Shown here: positions 1 through 5,535 of the stretch, piece by piece | How the letters are laid out: the number at the start of each line of letters is the position of its first letter | Position numbering within the stretch: position 1 is the first letter of the stretch | Source: Ferroplasmaceae archaeon UBA567 | GTDB taxonomy: Archaea > Thermoplasmatota > Thermoplasmata > Thermoplasmatales > Thermoplasmataceae | Assembly (NCBI GenBank): GCA_002505185.1 | Contig: DAUP01000030.1 | Coordinates: 1-8,350 of the forward strand | Direction: 5' to 3' | DNA length: 8,350 nt | The notes under the pieces: model-generated | Told to the model about the DNA's origin: nothing | The model's input: only the letters and a program-made list of their open reading frames with translations | The model's database searches: none | Program-made: the position numbers and the translations under genes

Positions 1-34
1 AGTATTAGAAACTGGATTGTTATATACATTTTTG

Positions 35-44
35 TATAAATATA
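35..44 (+). promoter_or_regulatory. Box A (TATA) promoter of the putative ncRNA
   Basis: The sequence TATAAATATA is a near-ideal archaeal TATA element. It lies about 25 bases before position 61-65, where the GC-rich structured region begins. That spacing matches archaeal box A to transcription start distances and supports + strand transcription of the island. Confidence 0.6.
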
Positions 45-237
45 AACCTTGACCTATTACGTAGCGCGCCAGGGAAGCTCTATGACTAAACAGTGTAAAT
101 CTGGAACCGGCAATTGTGCATTCAGTCGGATAGTGAAAGGCACAGCATATCCAGCAATGGCTATGTTGAAGCTGCCCGTATGCGAAACTGCAGGCCGTAT
201 CGAGAGAGAATGCGATGTAGCACCGAAAGGTCTGGGA

Positions 238-315
238 GGGGAAGCCGAATGCGTTGCGTAAGCATGAAGGCTGCCATATCCTCGGAAACAAATGCACATA
301 AGGAGGATATTCCCC
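238..315 (+). other. Predicted three-way RNA junction within the ncRNA
   Basis: A closing helix GGGGA (238-242) with TCCCC (311-315) encloses two hairpin arms with almost no unpaired linker. Arm one is AGCC 243-246 with GGCT 269-272, continued by ATGC 249-252 with GCAT 262-265. Arm two is the perfect 8-bp helix ATATCCTC 276-283 with GAGGATAT 303-310. Only GCC (273-275) separates the arms. All pairings were checked base by base. Confidence 0.6.
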
Positions 316-429
316 CGGTGTTTCAGCAATGGCATGCAGCGAAAGCCATAGAGGGTAACCTGGGAGACCATGTCAGGTCTTCAAACACAAAAGTTGCAAT
401 ATTTCGCAGGCATCTCTCAATGTGTAAAG

Positions 430-434
430 TTTTT
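430..434 (+). terminator. T run, possible ncRNA terminator
   Basis: Five T residues follow a possible closing stem, ACACA 385-389 with TGTGT 421-425. Archaeal RNA polymerase can terminate at short T runs. This gives a plausible 3' end, but a run of five is weak evidence. Confidence 0.35.
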
Positions 435-508
435 CCATGACTCTTATAATGTCATATCATATGAATACATAATATTATCCATTAACAGTTAGAACCCTTG
501 GGCATAAA

Positions 509-518
509 GATTTATCTA
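509..518 (+). promoter_or_regulatory. Box A-like promoter of the CoxG-like gene
   Basis: The element GATTTATCTA is centred about 25 bases upstream of the ATG at 539. Transcription would start at or next to the start codon, so the mRNA is probably leaderless. No Shine-Dalgarno sequence is present. Confidence 0.5.
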
Positions 519-538
519 CAATGTATTAATATAATTCT

Positions 539-991
539 ATGTTAACATTCGAAGATTCCTTTGATGTAAAAACAACACCTGAAAAGGCATATGGATATGT
601 AGCGAATCAGGAAACCCTGATAAAGCTTGTGCCAGATTTATTAAATTATGAGAAAGTTGATGAAAACGAAATGAAGCTTACAGCCAAGGCCGGTGTTTCA
701 TTCATAAAGGGGAAATTCGATCTGGTTCTTGATGTAACAGATAAAACAGAAAATAAACACATAACACTTAAGGGAAGGGGCAATGGCTCTGGTGCATCGG
801 TTGATTTTACTGTAAATTTTGATTTTGTACCTGAAGGAGACGGAACGAAGGTTGACTGGAAAGCCGAAATGAATATTGTGGGAACAGCCGCAAGCATGGG
901 TGCAAGAATGCTCAAAAGCGCATCTCAGAAATATATTACTAAACTGGTTGGCAATTACAAAAAAACCCTTGAAGAGGATTCGAGAAACTGA
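539..991 (+). CDS. CoxG-like SRPBCC (START-fold) domain protein
   Basis: This 150-residue protein matches the whole length of the CoxG family (carbon monoxide dehydrogenase subunit G) of the SRPBCC hydrophobic-pocket fold. Recognisable features are the N-terminal beta strand with PEKAYGYVANQETL (around 14-27), the VPDLL segment where CoxG proteins carry a proline-glycine turn, AGVSFIKGKFDL (51-62), LKGRGNGSGASVDF (77-90), the DGTKVDWKAEMNIVG stretch, and the C-terminal amphipathic helix from MGARM onward. CoxG itself helps maturation or membrane recruitment of CO dehydrogenase, but no cox genes for the molybdenum enzyme are nearby, so the role here is open. There are no transmembrane segments. 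It is followed after 5-14 bases by a winged-helix gene, probably co-transcribed. The ATG was chosen because box A lies about 25 bases upstream. The fold is confident; the function is not. Confidence 0.85.
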   Translation: MLTFEDSFDVKTTPEKAYGYVANQETLIKLVPDLLNYEKVDENEMKLTAKAGVSFIKGKFDLVLDVTDKTENKHITLKGRGNGSGASVDFTVNFDFVPEGDGTKVDWKAEMNIVGTAASMGARMLKSASQKYITKLVGNYKKTLEEDSRN

Positions 992-1005
992 GAATAGTGA
1001 TTACT

Positions 1006-1266
1006 ATGCCCATAAACGCCCGGGATTTTAAATCATCTGAAACGAATTCAATTCGCACAACCATACTTGATTTCCTTGAAAAAAACAGGGAAAATGCCTA
1101 CACTCTAAAGGAGATCAAAGACCACCTTTCTGGAGATCATGATGAATGGATGATACACATGGAACTCACATCGCTTTTATGGTCTGACAAGATAGAATAC
1201 AGGGATATCTATAATAACAAGGGAAAACTTGTGCGTTATTTCCGTATAAACGAACCAAAAAAATAA
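1006..1266 (+). CDS. Small winged-helix DNA-binding-like protein
   Basis: The 86-residue product looks like a single winged helix-turn-helix domain. Helix 1 is about 15-28 (IRTTILDFLEKNRE), helix 2 about 33-41 (TLKEIKDHLS), helix 3 about 46-60 ending in LLWSDKIEYRD, and the wing is the beta hairpin DIYNNKGKLVRYF. It resembles archaeal one-domain transcription regulators. Two starts are possible: GTG at 997 or ATG at 1006. The ATG is preferred because GTGAT at 997-1001 complements the anti-Shine-Dalgarno end of 16S rRNA with a 4-base spacer; the GTG start would add three residues. It lies 14 bases after the CoxG-like gene and probably shares its promoter. The DNA target is unknown. It might instead be a protein-interaction winged helix. 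Confidence 0.75.
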   Translation: MPINARDFKSSETNSIRTTILDFLEKNRENAYTLKEIKDHLSGDHDEWMIHMELTSLLWSDKIEYRDIYNNKGKLVRYFRINEPKK

Positions 1267-1297
1267 ATTCCAATTCTTTTCTGCCCTGACAATTAGG

Positions 1298-1307
1298 TTT
1301 AAATTAT
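1298..1307 (+). promoter_or_regulatory. Box A promoter of the carbonic anhydrase-like gene
   Basis: TTTAAATTAT is centred about 25 bases before the ATG at 1327, which implies a leaderless transcript separate from the gene pair upstream. Confidence 0.5.
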
Positions 1308-1326
1308 TATCTACATTTATCCCCAT

Positions 1327-1851
1327 ATGATATATGAATTTGAGGGACAAGTACCCACAATAAGCAAGAAAGCCTATGTTTTTGAGAATGCCACAATAAT
1401 TGGCAACGTCCATATAGGAGATTATGTGTGGATTGGTCCTGGAGCAGTTCTAAGGGGAGATTACGGTGAGATATCAGTAGGTTCATATTCGGCAATAGAG
1501 GATAACTGTGTAATTCACGCCAGACCAGGTGAAAAAACATCAATAGGGGAGCATGTTACCATTGGCCATCTTTCAGTGATACACACAGGTACAATTGGAG
1601 ATTATGCTGTCATAGGAATGAATGCTACAGTTTCCGATTTCGCAACTGTAGGAAAATGGGCTGCCATTGGTGAAGGGGCAGTAGTCAAAAATTCAAGTAA
1701 AATACCTGAAAAATCAATCGCGGTAGGTGTACCTGCAAAGGTTTTAGGTCAAGTTTCCGATGAGTATATGAAAGTATGGGAAAAATATAAGGAAAACTAT
1801 AACAGTTTCTGCAAAAGGTACTTAGAAAATCTTAAAATTGCTAAAATTTAA
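1327..1851 (+). CDS. Gamma-class carbonic anhydrase-like left-handed beta-helix protein
   Basis: The 174-residue protein is built of hexapeptide repeats (for example IIGNVHIGDYVWIGPGAV) that form a left-handed beta helix, followed by a C-terminal alpha helix from about 143. It belongs to the YrdA/PaaY/Cam gamma carbonic anhydrase group, trimeric enzymes that hydrate CO2 with a metal bound between subunits. The three metal-binding histidines are visible: H64 in CVIHARPG, H81 in TIGHLSVIH, and H86 five residues later. The conserved R43 and D45 are in VLRGDYG. It lacks the acidic loop of the Methanosarcina Cam prototype, so it is closer to the shorter CamH/YrdA type, whose activity varies. The acyltransferases of the same fold normally carry a different histidine pattern. 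It is convergent with the peroxiredoxin gene 30 bases away. The family is confident; the in vivo substrate is not. Confidence 0.88.
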   Translation: MIYEFEGQVPTISKKAYVFENATIIGNVHIGDYVWIGPGAVLRGDYGEISVGSYSAIEDNCVIHARPGEKTSIGEHVTIGHLSVIHTGTIGDYAVIGMNATVSDFATVGKWAAIGEGAVVKNSSKIPEKSIAVGVPAKVLGQVSDEYMKVWEKYKENYNSFCKRYLENLKIAKI

Positions 1852-1866
1852 GTATATTTTTAAATA

Positions 1867-1894
1867 AAAGTATAATCTGCTTCAGTTATACTTT
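1867..1894 (-). terminator. Hairpin at the convergent carbonic anhydrase/peroxiredoxin junction
   Basis: AAAGTATAA (1867-1875) and TTATACTTT (1886-1894) form a perfect 9-bp stem around a 10-base loop. It overlaps the last codons of the peroxiredoxin gene. In the minus direction the stem runs into a T-rich tail, so it could act as an intrinsic terminator for peroxiredoxin and perhaps in both directions. The stem is AT-rich and weak. Confidence 0.4.
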
Positions 1895-2358
1895 GAAATT
1901 ACATCCTCTATCTTCCTGTAGTCTGGTTCTTTTCCTGCATCCTCGCTAATCCATTTATAGACAACCTTCCCATTCTTATCAAGCACAAAAACAGATCTTT
2001 TGGAAGCGGTCAATTTGTTTAAGTTAAGGAAATTGTCATAGAGTGCACCATATTTTTTTGATATTTCCCGGTTTCCATCACTAAGAAGGTCAAATTGCAG
2101 ATTGTTTTTTGTTGCAAACTCCTTGAGGGAGAACGGTGAGTCCACACTTATACCCACTACCTTTGCATTGAATTTATTGAAATTTGCCATGGAATCCCTG
2201 AATGTGCACATTTCCTTTGTGCAAACCGATGTAAATGCTCCCGGGAAAAATGCAAGCACAGTTACATGTCCCTTATAATCTGACAATTTTTTCGCTTTCA
2301 ATCCTGTATCCAGAGCCTCAAAATCTGGGGCTAATTCTCCTTCGTTTACCATATTCAT
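1882..2358 (-). CDS. Peroxiredoxin (AhpC/TSA superfamily)
   Basis: This 158-residue thiol peroxidase reduces hydrogen peroxide and organic peroxides in the cytoplasm. The peroxidatic site is PGAFTSVCTKEMCTFRD (39-55) with P39, T43 and C46, and the conserved arginine is R121 in SKRSVFVLD. A second cysteine, C51, lies five residues after C46. This is the same spacing as in E. coli BCP, where the two form an intramolecular disulfide, so an atypical 2-Cys cycle is likely. The APDF near the N-terminus and the VVGISVDSPFSLKEF strand-helix are standard family features. The fold covers the full protein with no signal peptide. The ATG at 2358 is 25 bases from a box A element; a second methionine two codons in is possible but less well spaced. 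It is downstream of and on the same strand as the transaldolase-like gene, but with its own promoter. The electron donor is not encoded here. Confidence 0.92.
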   Translation of the reverse strand: MNMVNEGELAPDFEALDTGLKAKKLSDYKGHVTVLAFFPGAFTSVCTKEMCTFRDSMANFNKFNAKVVGISVDSPFSLKEFATKNNLQFDLLSDGNREISKKYGALYDNFLNLNKLTASKRSVFVLDKNGKVVYKWISEDAGKEPDYRKIEDVISKYN

Positions 2359-2377
2359 CTATTATACATTTGAAATG

Positions 2378-2388
2378 CATATAAAAAC
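2378..2388 (-). promoter_or_regulatory. Box A promoter of the peroxiredoxin gene
   Basis: Read on the minus strand this is TTTTTATATGC, centred about 25 bases upstream of the ATG whose first base is 2358. A leaderless transcript is expected. Confidence 0.5.
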
Positions 2389-2487
2389 ATGATGTGGCGT
2401 AATTGATCAAATGATCTTTAATTATACAATTATATTGCAAATGTTTTTAAGATCCTAACCGGGTAACTTATATCCAGATGAACCCAA

Positions 2488-3165
2488 TTATTTATTAAAA
2501 AATGTTCTGCTATTTTCTGCAATGGTATTCCACGCCTCCATCTGTTCCTTTATGTCCCTTTCAGTATATACATAGTTGCCCAGTTGTTTTATAAGGGCGT
2601 ATGGAACAGAAATTGCCCCGGCACCAATTAATCCCGCTCTGACAATCTGATCCGGAGTGACAATATTTGTTACAAGCACCTTTGAGTCAAATTTACAGTT
2701 TTTGAACGTTTCATTTGCATTGTATGCCACCTCCATTCCATCTTCCCCTGTACTGTCTATTTTCCCGGTTCTGATGGATATATATTCGGCATAATTCTGG
2801 GCGGCCATTATGGCCTGAACCGTATTATATATGGATGAGGCTGAGCATTTTATCTTTTTTTCACTCAGTTTAAGCATTGCTTTCATTCCTGTAAGTGTAG
2901 CAGGTATCTTTACTATGACGTTCATTCCAAGGGAATGTATTTTCAATGCCTGGGACATAATGGTGTCATAATCCTGAGAAACAACCTGTATATGTACTTC
3001 TCCGTTAACTGCCTTGATTATATCTGTAATAACCTGTTCTGTAGTAGAACCCTTCAATACCTCTTTTGATATTGATTCAGGCTCTGTTGTGACACCATCT
3101 ATGAAACCGTAATCAGATATTTCCCTGATTTCATTGATATCTGCACTGTCCAGAAAAAATTTCAT
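2488..3165 (-). CDS. Transaldolase/fructose-6-phosphate aldolase family protein, divergent active site
   Basis: This 225-residue TIM-barrel protein belongs to the small transaldolase/FSA family, class I aldolases that form a Schiff base on lysine. The N-terminus MKFFLDSADINEI, the VTT segment (25-27), the Schiff-base lysine K86 in VIVKIPAT, and the DGM after it (142-144) are all typical. Against E. coli FSA and ordinary archaeal transaldolases from memory, several positions differ: the VTTNP asparagine is E28, the catalytic threonine position is S110 (in CSASSIYN), the phosphate-binding arginine is K135 (in RTGKID), and the serine before the last strands is N167 (in VTNIVTP). Position 60 is glutamine, as in FSA, where transaldolases have glutamate. 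D6 is kept. It may therefore use an unusual sugar or a non-phosphorylated aldehyde or ketone. The start at 3165 gives the family's canonical N-terminus and a box A at normal distance. Confidence 0.85.
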   Translation of the reverse strand: MKFFLDSADINEIREISDYGFIDGVTTEPESISKEVLKGSTTEQVITDIIKAVNGEVHIQVVSQDYDTIMSQALKIHSLGMNVIVKIPATLTGMKAMLKLSEKKIKCSASSIYNTVQAIMAAQNYAEYISIRTGKIDSTGEDGMEVAYNANETFKNCKFDSKVLVTNIVTPDQIVRAGLIGAGAISVPYALIKQLGNYVYTERDIKEQMEAWNTIAENSRTFFNK

Positions 3166-3185
3166 GTGAATCTGTTTATAATTAA

Positions 3186-3197
3186 TATTATATATAT
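3186..3197 (-). promoter_or_regulatory. Box A promoter of the transaldolase-like gene
   Basis: An alternating TA stretch (TATATATAATAT read on the minus strand) lies about 25 bases upstream of the ATG at 3165. It is one half of a divergent promoter region (3166-3296) shared with the small + strand gene. Confidence 0.45.
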
Positions 3198-3267
3198 AAT
3201 AATATTGAATTATAGAACTTAAAAGCGATCCTTATTTTTATGTTATGATAAGAGTAATATAACAAAC

Positions 3268-3280
3268 AATTATTAATTAA
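3268..3280 (+). promoter_or_regulatory. Box A-like promoter of the 76-residue protein gene
   Basis: An AATTATTAATTAA-type element is centred about 24 bases before the ATG at 3297. It is AT-rich, so individually weak, but its spacing agrees with the other promoters in the window. Confidence 0.4.
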
Positions 3281-3296
3281 TTCAGGATAACTCATT

Positions 3297-3527
3297 ATGG
3301 GCGTCGAAAGTATGAAGGATGTTAAACTAATAGCGGAAAATAATATAAAGGAAATGTATGCAGATAGTATTGAGAATTTTACAGTTAACAGCATAGTAAA
3401 TAACAGCGACCGGTACGACGTATCTACAGAATTTGATTATTTGGGTTTTCATTATACGGTATATCTCAGCATTGATACAGATGGAAATGTGACAAAATTT
3501 AGCCAGGTTGCAAAGGAAAAGATCTAA
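3297..3527 (+). CDS. Small hypothetical protein, 76 residues
   Basis: I do not recognise a family with certainty. The protein starts with an amphipathic helix (about 6-24, MKDVKLIAENNIKEMYADS) followed by three or four beta strands (TVNSIVNNSDRYDVSTEF, YTVYLSIDTDGNVTKF). The ordering of helix then antiparallel sheet, with the last strand ending in a D-x-D-G-N-V turn, is reminiscent of PepSY-like or GvpO-like small domains, but this is only a shape resemblance. There is no cysteine, signal peptide or membrane segment. The ATG at 3297 is spaced about 24 bases from a box A element; an internal ATG five codons in is an alternative. It is followed 46 bases later by another hypothetical gene with its own box A-like element. 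Coding nature is supported by the promoter position and codon use like its neighbours. Confidence 0.65.
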   Translation: MGVESMKDVKLIAENNIKEMYADSIENFTVNSIVNNSDRYDVSTEFDYLGFHYTVYLSIDTDGNVTKFSQVAKEKI

Positions 3528-3542
3528 TAACCATTGCCGGAA

Positions 3543-3552
3543 TCTTTAATAG
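3543..3552 (+). promoter_or_regulatory. Box A-like promoter of the 169-residue protein gene
   Basis: TCTTTAATAG is centred about 26 bases before the ATG at 3574, suggesting an independent leaderless transcript. Confidence 0.4.
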
Positions 3553-3573
3553 ACCATATTGGTATGTTGATAC

Positions 3574-4083
3574 ATGATAAGTATAGACAATGCATGGGAG
3601 GTTCCATTATCCCGCGGTGGCATCTATAAAATAGTGGTGAACGAGGATAATCTTGAGGTATATAGAATTTTTTCGGGAAGATATATACAGGAAAAACTAC
3701 AACTTAAAAAAGATATGGATTACATAGATTCACTGATTGTGCCGGGGGCAACAGACTATATTGAACCTGAACAGCTATACTCTGATATAAAACATATGAT
3801 AGAAGTCATTACAGAACGCTATTTTTCCATAGAATCAGAAAAAATTGAATCCATAAGAACCCAAAAAGACCCAGTTGATTACAGGCTAATAAAATTCACA
3901 GACATAAAGGAGATAAAAATTTCTGCCGGCGAAAGGGAAAGATTTCCTGAATTTGTCCTTAATGGAGATCGGTATATTCTGCCCTCAAAAAATTTTATGG
4001 CGTTCCGCGAAGAAGATAGAAAGAAGTATGAAGAGTATAAAATTATTGTGGATAATATAAGGAAAAAAATAGGCAAAGCATGA
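3574..4083 (+). CDS. Hypothetical protein, 169 residues
   Basis: No family is recognised. The N-terminal half is rich in beta strands (MISIDNAWEVPLSRGG, YKIVVNEDNLEVYRIF), a helical middle follows (EPEQLYSDIKHMIEVITERY, about 64-83), then another beta section (RLIKFTDIKEIKIS, FVLNGDRYILPSKNF), and a highly charged C-terminal helix (EEDRKKYEEYKIIVDNIRKK). The strand-loop-strand with FVLNGDRY next to a KIS strand recalls small beta-sandwich or PH-like domains, but I would not assign one. It has no cysteine, signal peptide or transmembrane segment. Its stop codon (4081-4083) directly abuts the stop of the alpha/beta hydrolase gene on the other strand, so the two transcripts must overlap at their 3' ends. 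The start is the ATG at 3574, supported by the box A spacing. Confidence 0.7.
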   Translation: MISIDNAWEVPLSRGGIYKIVVNEDNLEVYRIFSGRYIQEKLQLKKDMDYIDSLIVPGATDYIEPEQLYSDIKHMIEVITERYFSIESEKIESIRTQKDPVDYRLIKFTDIKEIKISAGERERFPEFVLNGDRYILPSKNFMAFREEDRKKYEEYKIIVDNIRKKIGKA

Positions 4084-4803
4084 TCAGCACAAACCATGCT
4101 CTCTGGTTTTCCTGTTTATTATATCGGCAACTTCTTCGGGGCTATCTATAAATGGAGTGTGCCCGGCATTATTTACAATAATCATGTCGCTTCCCGAAAT
4201 TTTGCTGTTCAGGGTATAGCCAAAGGATACAGGTATTACATTGTCCCTATTTCCCCATATTATGGTTGTTGGGCATTTGATACTGTTCAATTCATAATCA
4301 CTTATTTTTTCTTCAGGCCTTTTATTATTTTCCATTATTTTTTCCAGTGAAGACCTGTTATTGTAATTCCTAGCCCTTAAAATAGAGTCCAGGATCCTGT
4401 CCATGGTTTCTTTGCTCTCTTCACTGAGTGCAGGTGAAATTCCGGCACTATCTATCAGGAAAAGCATATCCGGTTCTGCAATTGTCGAGGCAAGCTTCAT
4501 GGCAATCCATCCTCCATATGAATTCCCTGCAATTGAAAATTTATTAATTCCCAGGCAGTGAACAACATCAAAAACTGCCTCTGCCTGCTGTTCTATGGCA
4601 TATTGAATGTCCGGTTTATCAGAATGTCCATGACCCAGCAGGTCAATTAGCACTGGACGTATACATTTTTCTATATAAGGAGATGATTTTAGCCACGTGT
4701 TTCCAGTACCACCGAATCCATGCAGGAATAGTACTGGATATCCTTCATTTCTATCAAGATATGATATCTTGCCATATCTCGTATTGCAATATTTACGTTC
4801 CAT
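4084..4803 (-). CDS. Alpha/beta hydrolase
   Basis: From the ATG at 4803 the protein has 239 residues and a complete alpha/beta hydrolase fold. Visible elements are the oxyanion-hole strand LFLHGFGGTGNTW (25-37), the DLLGHGHSDKP turn (54-64), the nucleophile elbow AGNSYGGW (92-99) with S95, the acid D187 in WGNRDNVIP, and the base H215 in NNAGHTPF. The lid between strands 6 and 7 (about 125-170) is short and charged, so the pocket is probably open. It resembles small esterases and the MhpC/BphD-type hydrolases; the substrate cannot be told. The frame also opens at a TTG at 4827, which would overlap the preceding TPR gene by 23 bases; the ATG one base after that gene's stop is the more natural start. 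It is the last gene of the HMG-CoA reductase operon and ends stop-to-stop against the convergent hypothetical gene. Confidence 0.88.
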   Translation of the reverse strand: MERKYCNTRYGKISYLDRNEGYPVLFLHGFGGTGNTWLKSSPYIEKCIRPVLIDLLGHGHSDKPDIQYAIEQQAEAVFDVVHCLGINKFSIAGNSYGGWIAMKLASTIAEPDMLFLIDSAGISPALSEESKETMDRILDSILRARNYNNRSSLEKIMENNKRPEEKISDYELNSIKCPTTIIWGNRDNVIPVSFGYTLNSKISGSDMIIVNNAGHTPFIDSPEEVADIINRKTREHGLC

Positions 4804-4804
4804 T

Positions 4805-5533
4805 TTATTCCATTGCTCTGGAGGCAATTTTCATAGCCTCGTCTATATTTTCCAATTCCATTGCAATATCCGAAACCGAATCATAGAGATACCCGACTGA
4901 AGCCTTAAATTCTTTTTTGTCCTTTTTTGTTTTTATGCTTTCCATTACAGAATCGATTTTGTCAAGTCCCTTCTTTCCAAGATCAAAAGCAGCGTTGATA
5001 TCAGTATCCCGTAATATGTTTATCTTCCCATATAAAGCTTCAAAATAATTTTCCCAGTCCTCTGATTTCTCAGATAACTCTATTACATTGTCATAAATCT
5101 TCATTGCCTCTGCCTTTTTTGATTTCAGTGTGGACAAAGCCTCAGCCTTGGCATTGTTTGTGAGTGCAAATAACTGGGCATCCTTCTCCCTGTCAGCTTC
5201 TTCTATTGCTCTGTCAAAGTATGATATTGCACTGTCTCTTTCACCACTGTCAAGGTATATATAACCTATATTGATAAGATCCATTATTTCAAGTTCCTTA
5301 TCACCCAGCTTGCGGTGAAGTTCCAGGGATTCCCCTGCATATTTAAGGGGGTTTTCCGTGCTTTTATGATCAAGTGAAAAGTAACACTGTGACAGTTTGT
5401 AACAAATTTCTGCCTTCAGGTCATCCTCTTTAATTGAATCATAGGCCTTTGTATATTCCCTTATTGCATCCATGAATTTTTCCTTTTTGACAAACGAATC
5501 TCCGTTTTTTATATATTGTTCATAGTCTTCCAT
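4805..5533 (-). CDS. Tetratricopeptide repeat (TPR) protein
   Basis: This 242-residue all-helical protein is made of TPR-like helix pairs. Repeats can be seen at about 4-37 (NGDSFVKKEKFMDAIREYTK), 40-73 (AEICYKLSQCYFSLD), and 82-114, which is the most canonical (INIGYIYLDSGERDSAISYF), with further degenerate repeats to about 185 and a helical C-terminus. TPRs form a superhelical surface for protein-protein contacts; no catalytic domain, signal peptide or membrane segment is present. It starts 2 bases after the HMG-CoA reductase stop and ends one base before the alpha/beta hydrolase ATG, so the three genes are almost certainly one transcript. The partner is unknown. A scaffold or regulator for the operon's enzymes is possible but is only inference. 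Confidence 0.85.
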   Translation of the reverse strand: MEDYEQYIKNGDSFVKKEKFMDAIREYTKAYDSIKEDDLKAEICYKLSQCYFSLDHKSTENPLKYAGESLELHRKLGDKELEIMDLINIGYIYLDSGERDSAISYFDRAIEEADREKDAQLFALTNNAKAEALSTLKSKKAEAMKIYDNVIELSEKSEDWENYFEALYGKINILRDTDINAAFDLGKKGLDKIDSVMESIKTKKDKKEFKASVGYLYDSVSDIAMELENIDEAMKIASRAME

Positions 5534-5535
5534 GT

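Larger units (their letters stand above)
61..434 (+). ncRNA. Putative structured non-coding RNA, family not recognised
   Basis: This GC-rich island (41 of 70 bases are G or C in 171-240) sits in very AT-rich surroundings. On the + strand it folds into successive local helices: 143-149/162-168 plus 151-153/158-160 with a GCAA loop; 197-202/213-218; 222-224/229-231 with a GAAA loop; a three-way junction at 238-315; 329-333/345-349; 352-354/359-361 with a GTAA loop; 365-369/376-380; and 385-389/421-425. GNRA loops occur in sense orientation only, which favours the + strand. A TATA box precedes it and a T run (430-434) follows. CCAG at 69-72 can pair with CTGG at 101-104. The conserved cores of archaeal RNase P RNA and SRP RNA were looked for and not found. 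Open frames crossing it overlap in several phases and resemble no protein I know. It could be a Thermoplasmatales-specific RNA, a very diverged known RNA, or an intron or mobile-element remnant. The ends are estimates. Confidence 0.6.

Noticed and set aside
234..320. Possible RNase P RNA core (GGGAGGGGAAGCC or GGAGGATATTCC resembling the conserved GGAGGAAAGTC)
   Set aside because: The match is imperfect, no partner ACAGAA-type element lies downstream, and these bases pair perfectly within the local three-way junction instead.
361..385. Possible SRP RNA domain IV (TCAGGTC)
   Set aside because: The conserved GGAA loop and the GCAGC internal-loop partner are missing; the segment forms a simple AGACC/GGTCT hairpin.
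61..434. Group II intron
   Set aside because: No GTGYG 5' end, no clear domain V hairpin with an AGC triad, and no reverse transcriptase gene nearby. A degenerate remnant cannot be fully excluded.
49..440. Three long open frames, two + and one -, across the GC-rich island
   Set aside because: They overlap in different phases, resemble no known protein, have odd composition (Cys/Arg/Ser-rich) unlike the neighbouring genes, and the region is better explained as structured RNA. High GC content alone removes stop codons.
4804..4827. TTG start for the alpha/beta hydrolase with 8 extra residues
   Set aside because: It would overlap the TPR gene by 23 bases, while an ATG sits one base after the TPR stop and leaves the complete fold intact.
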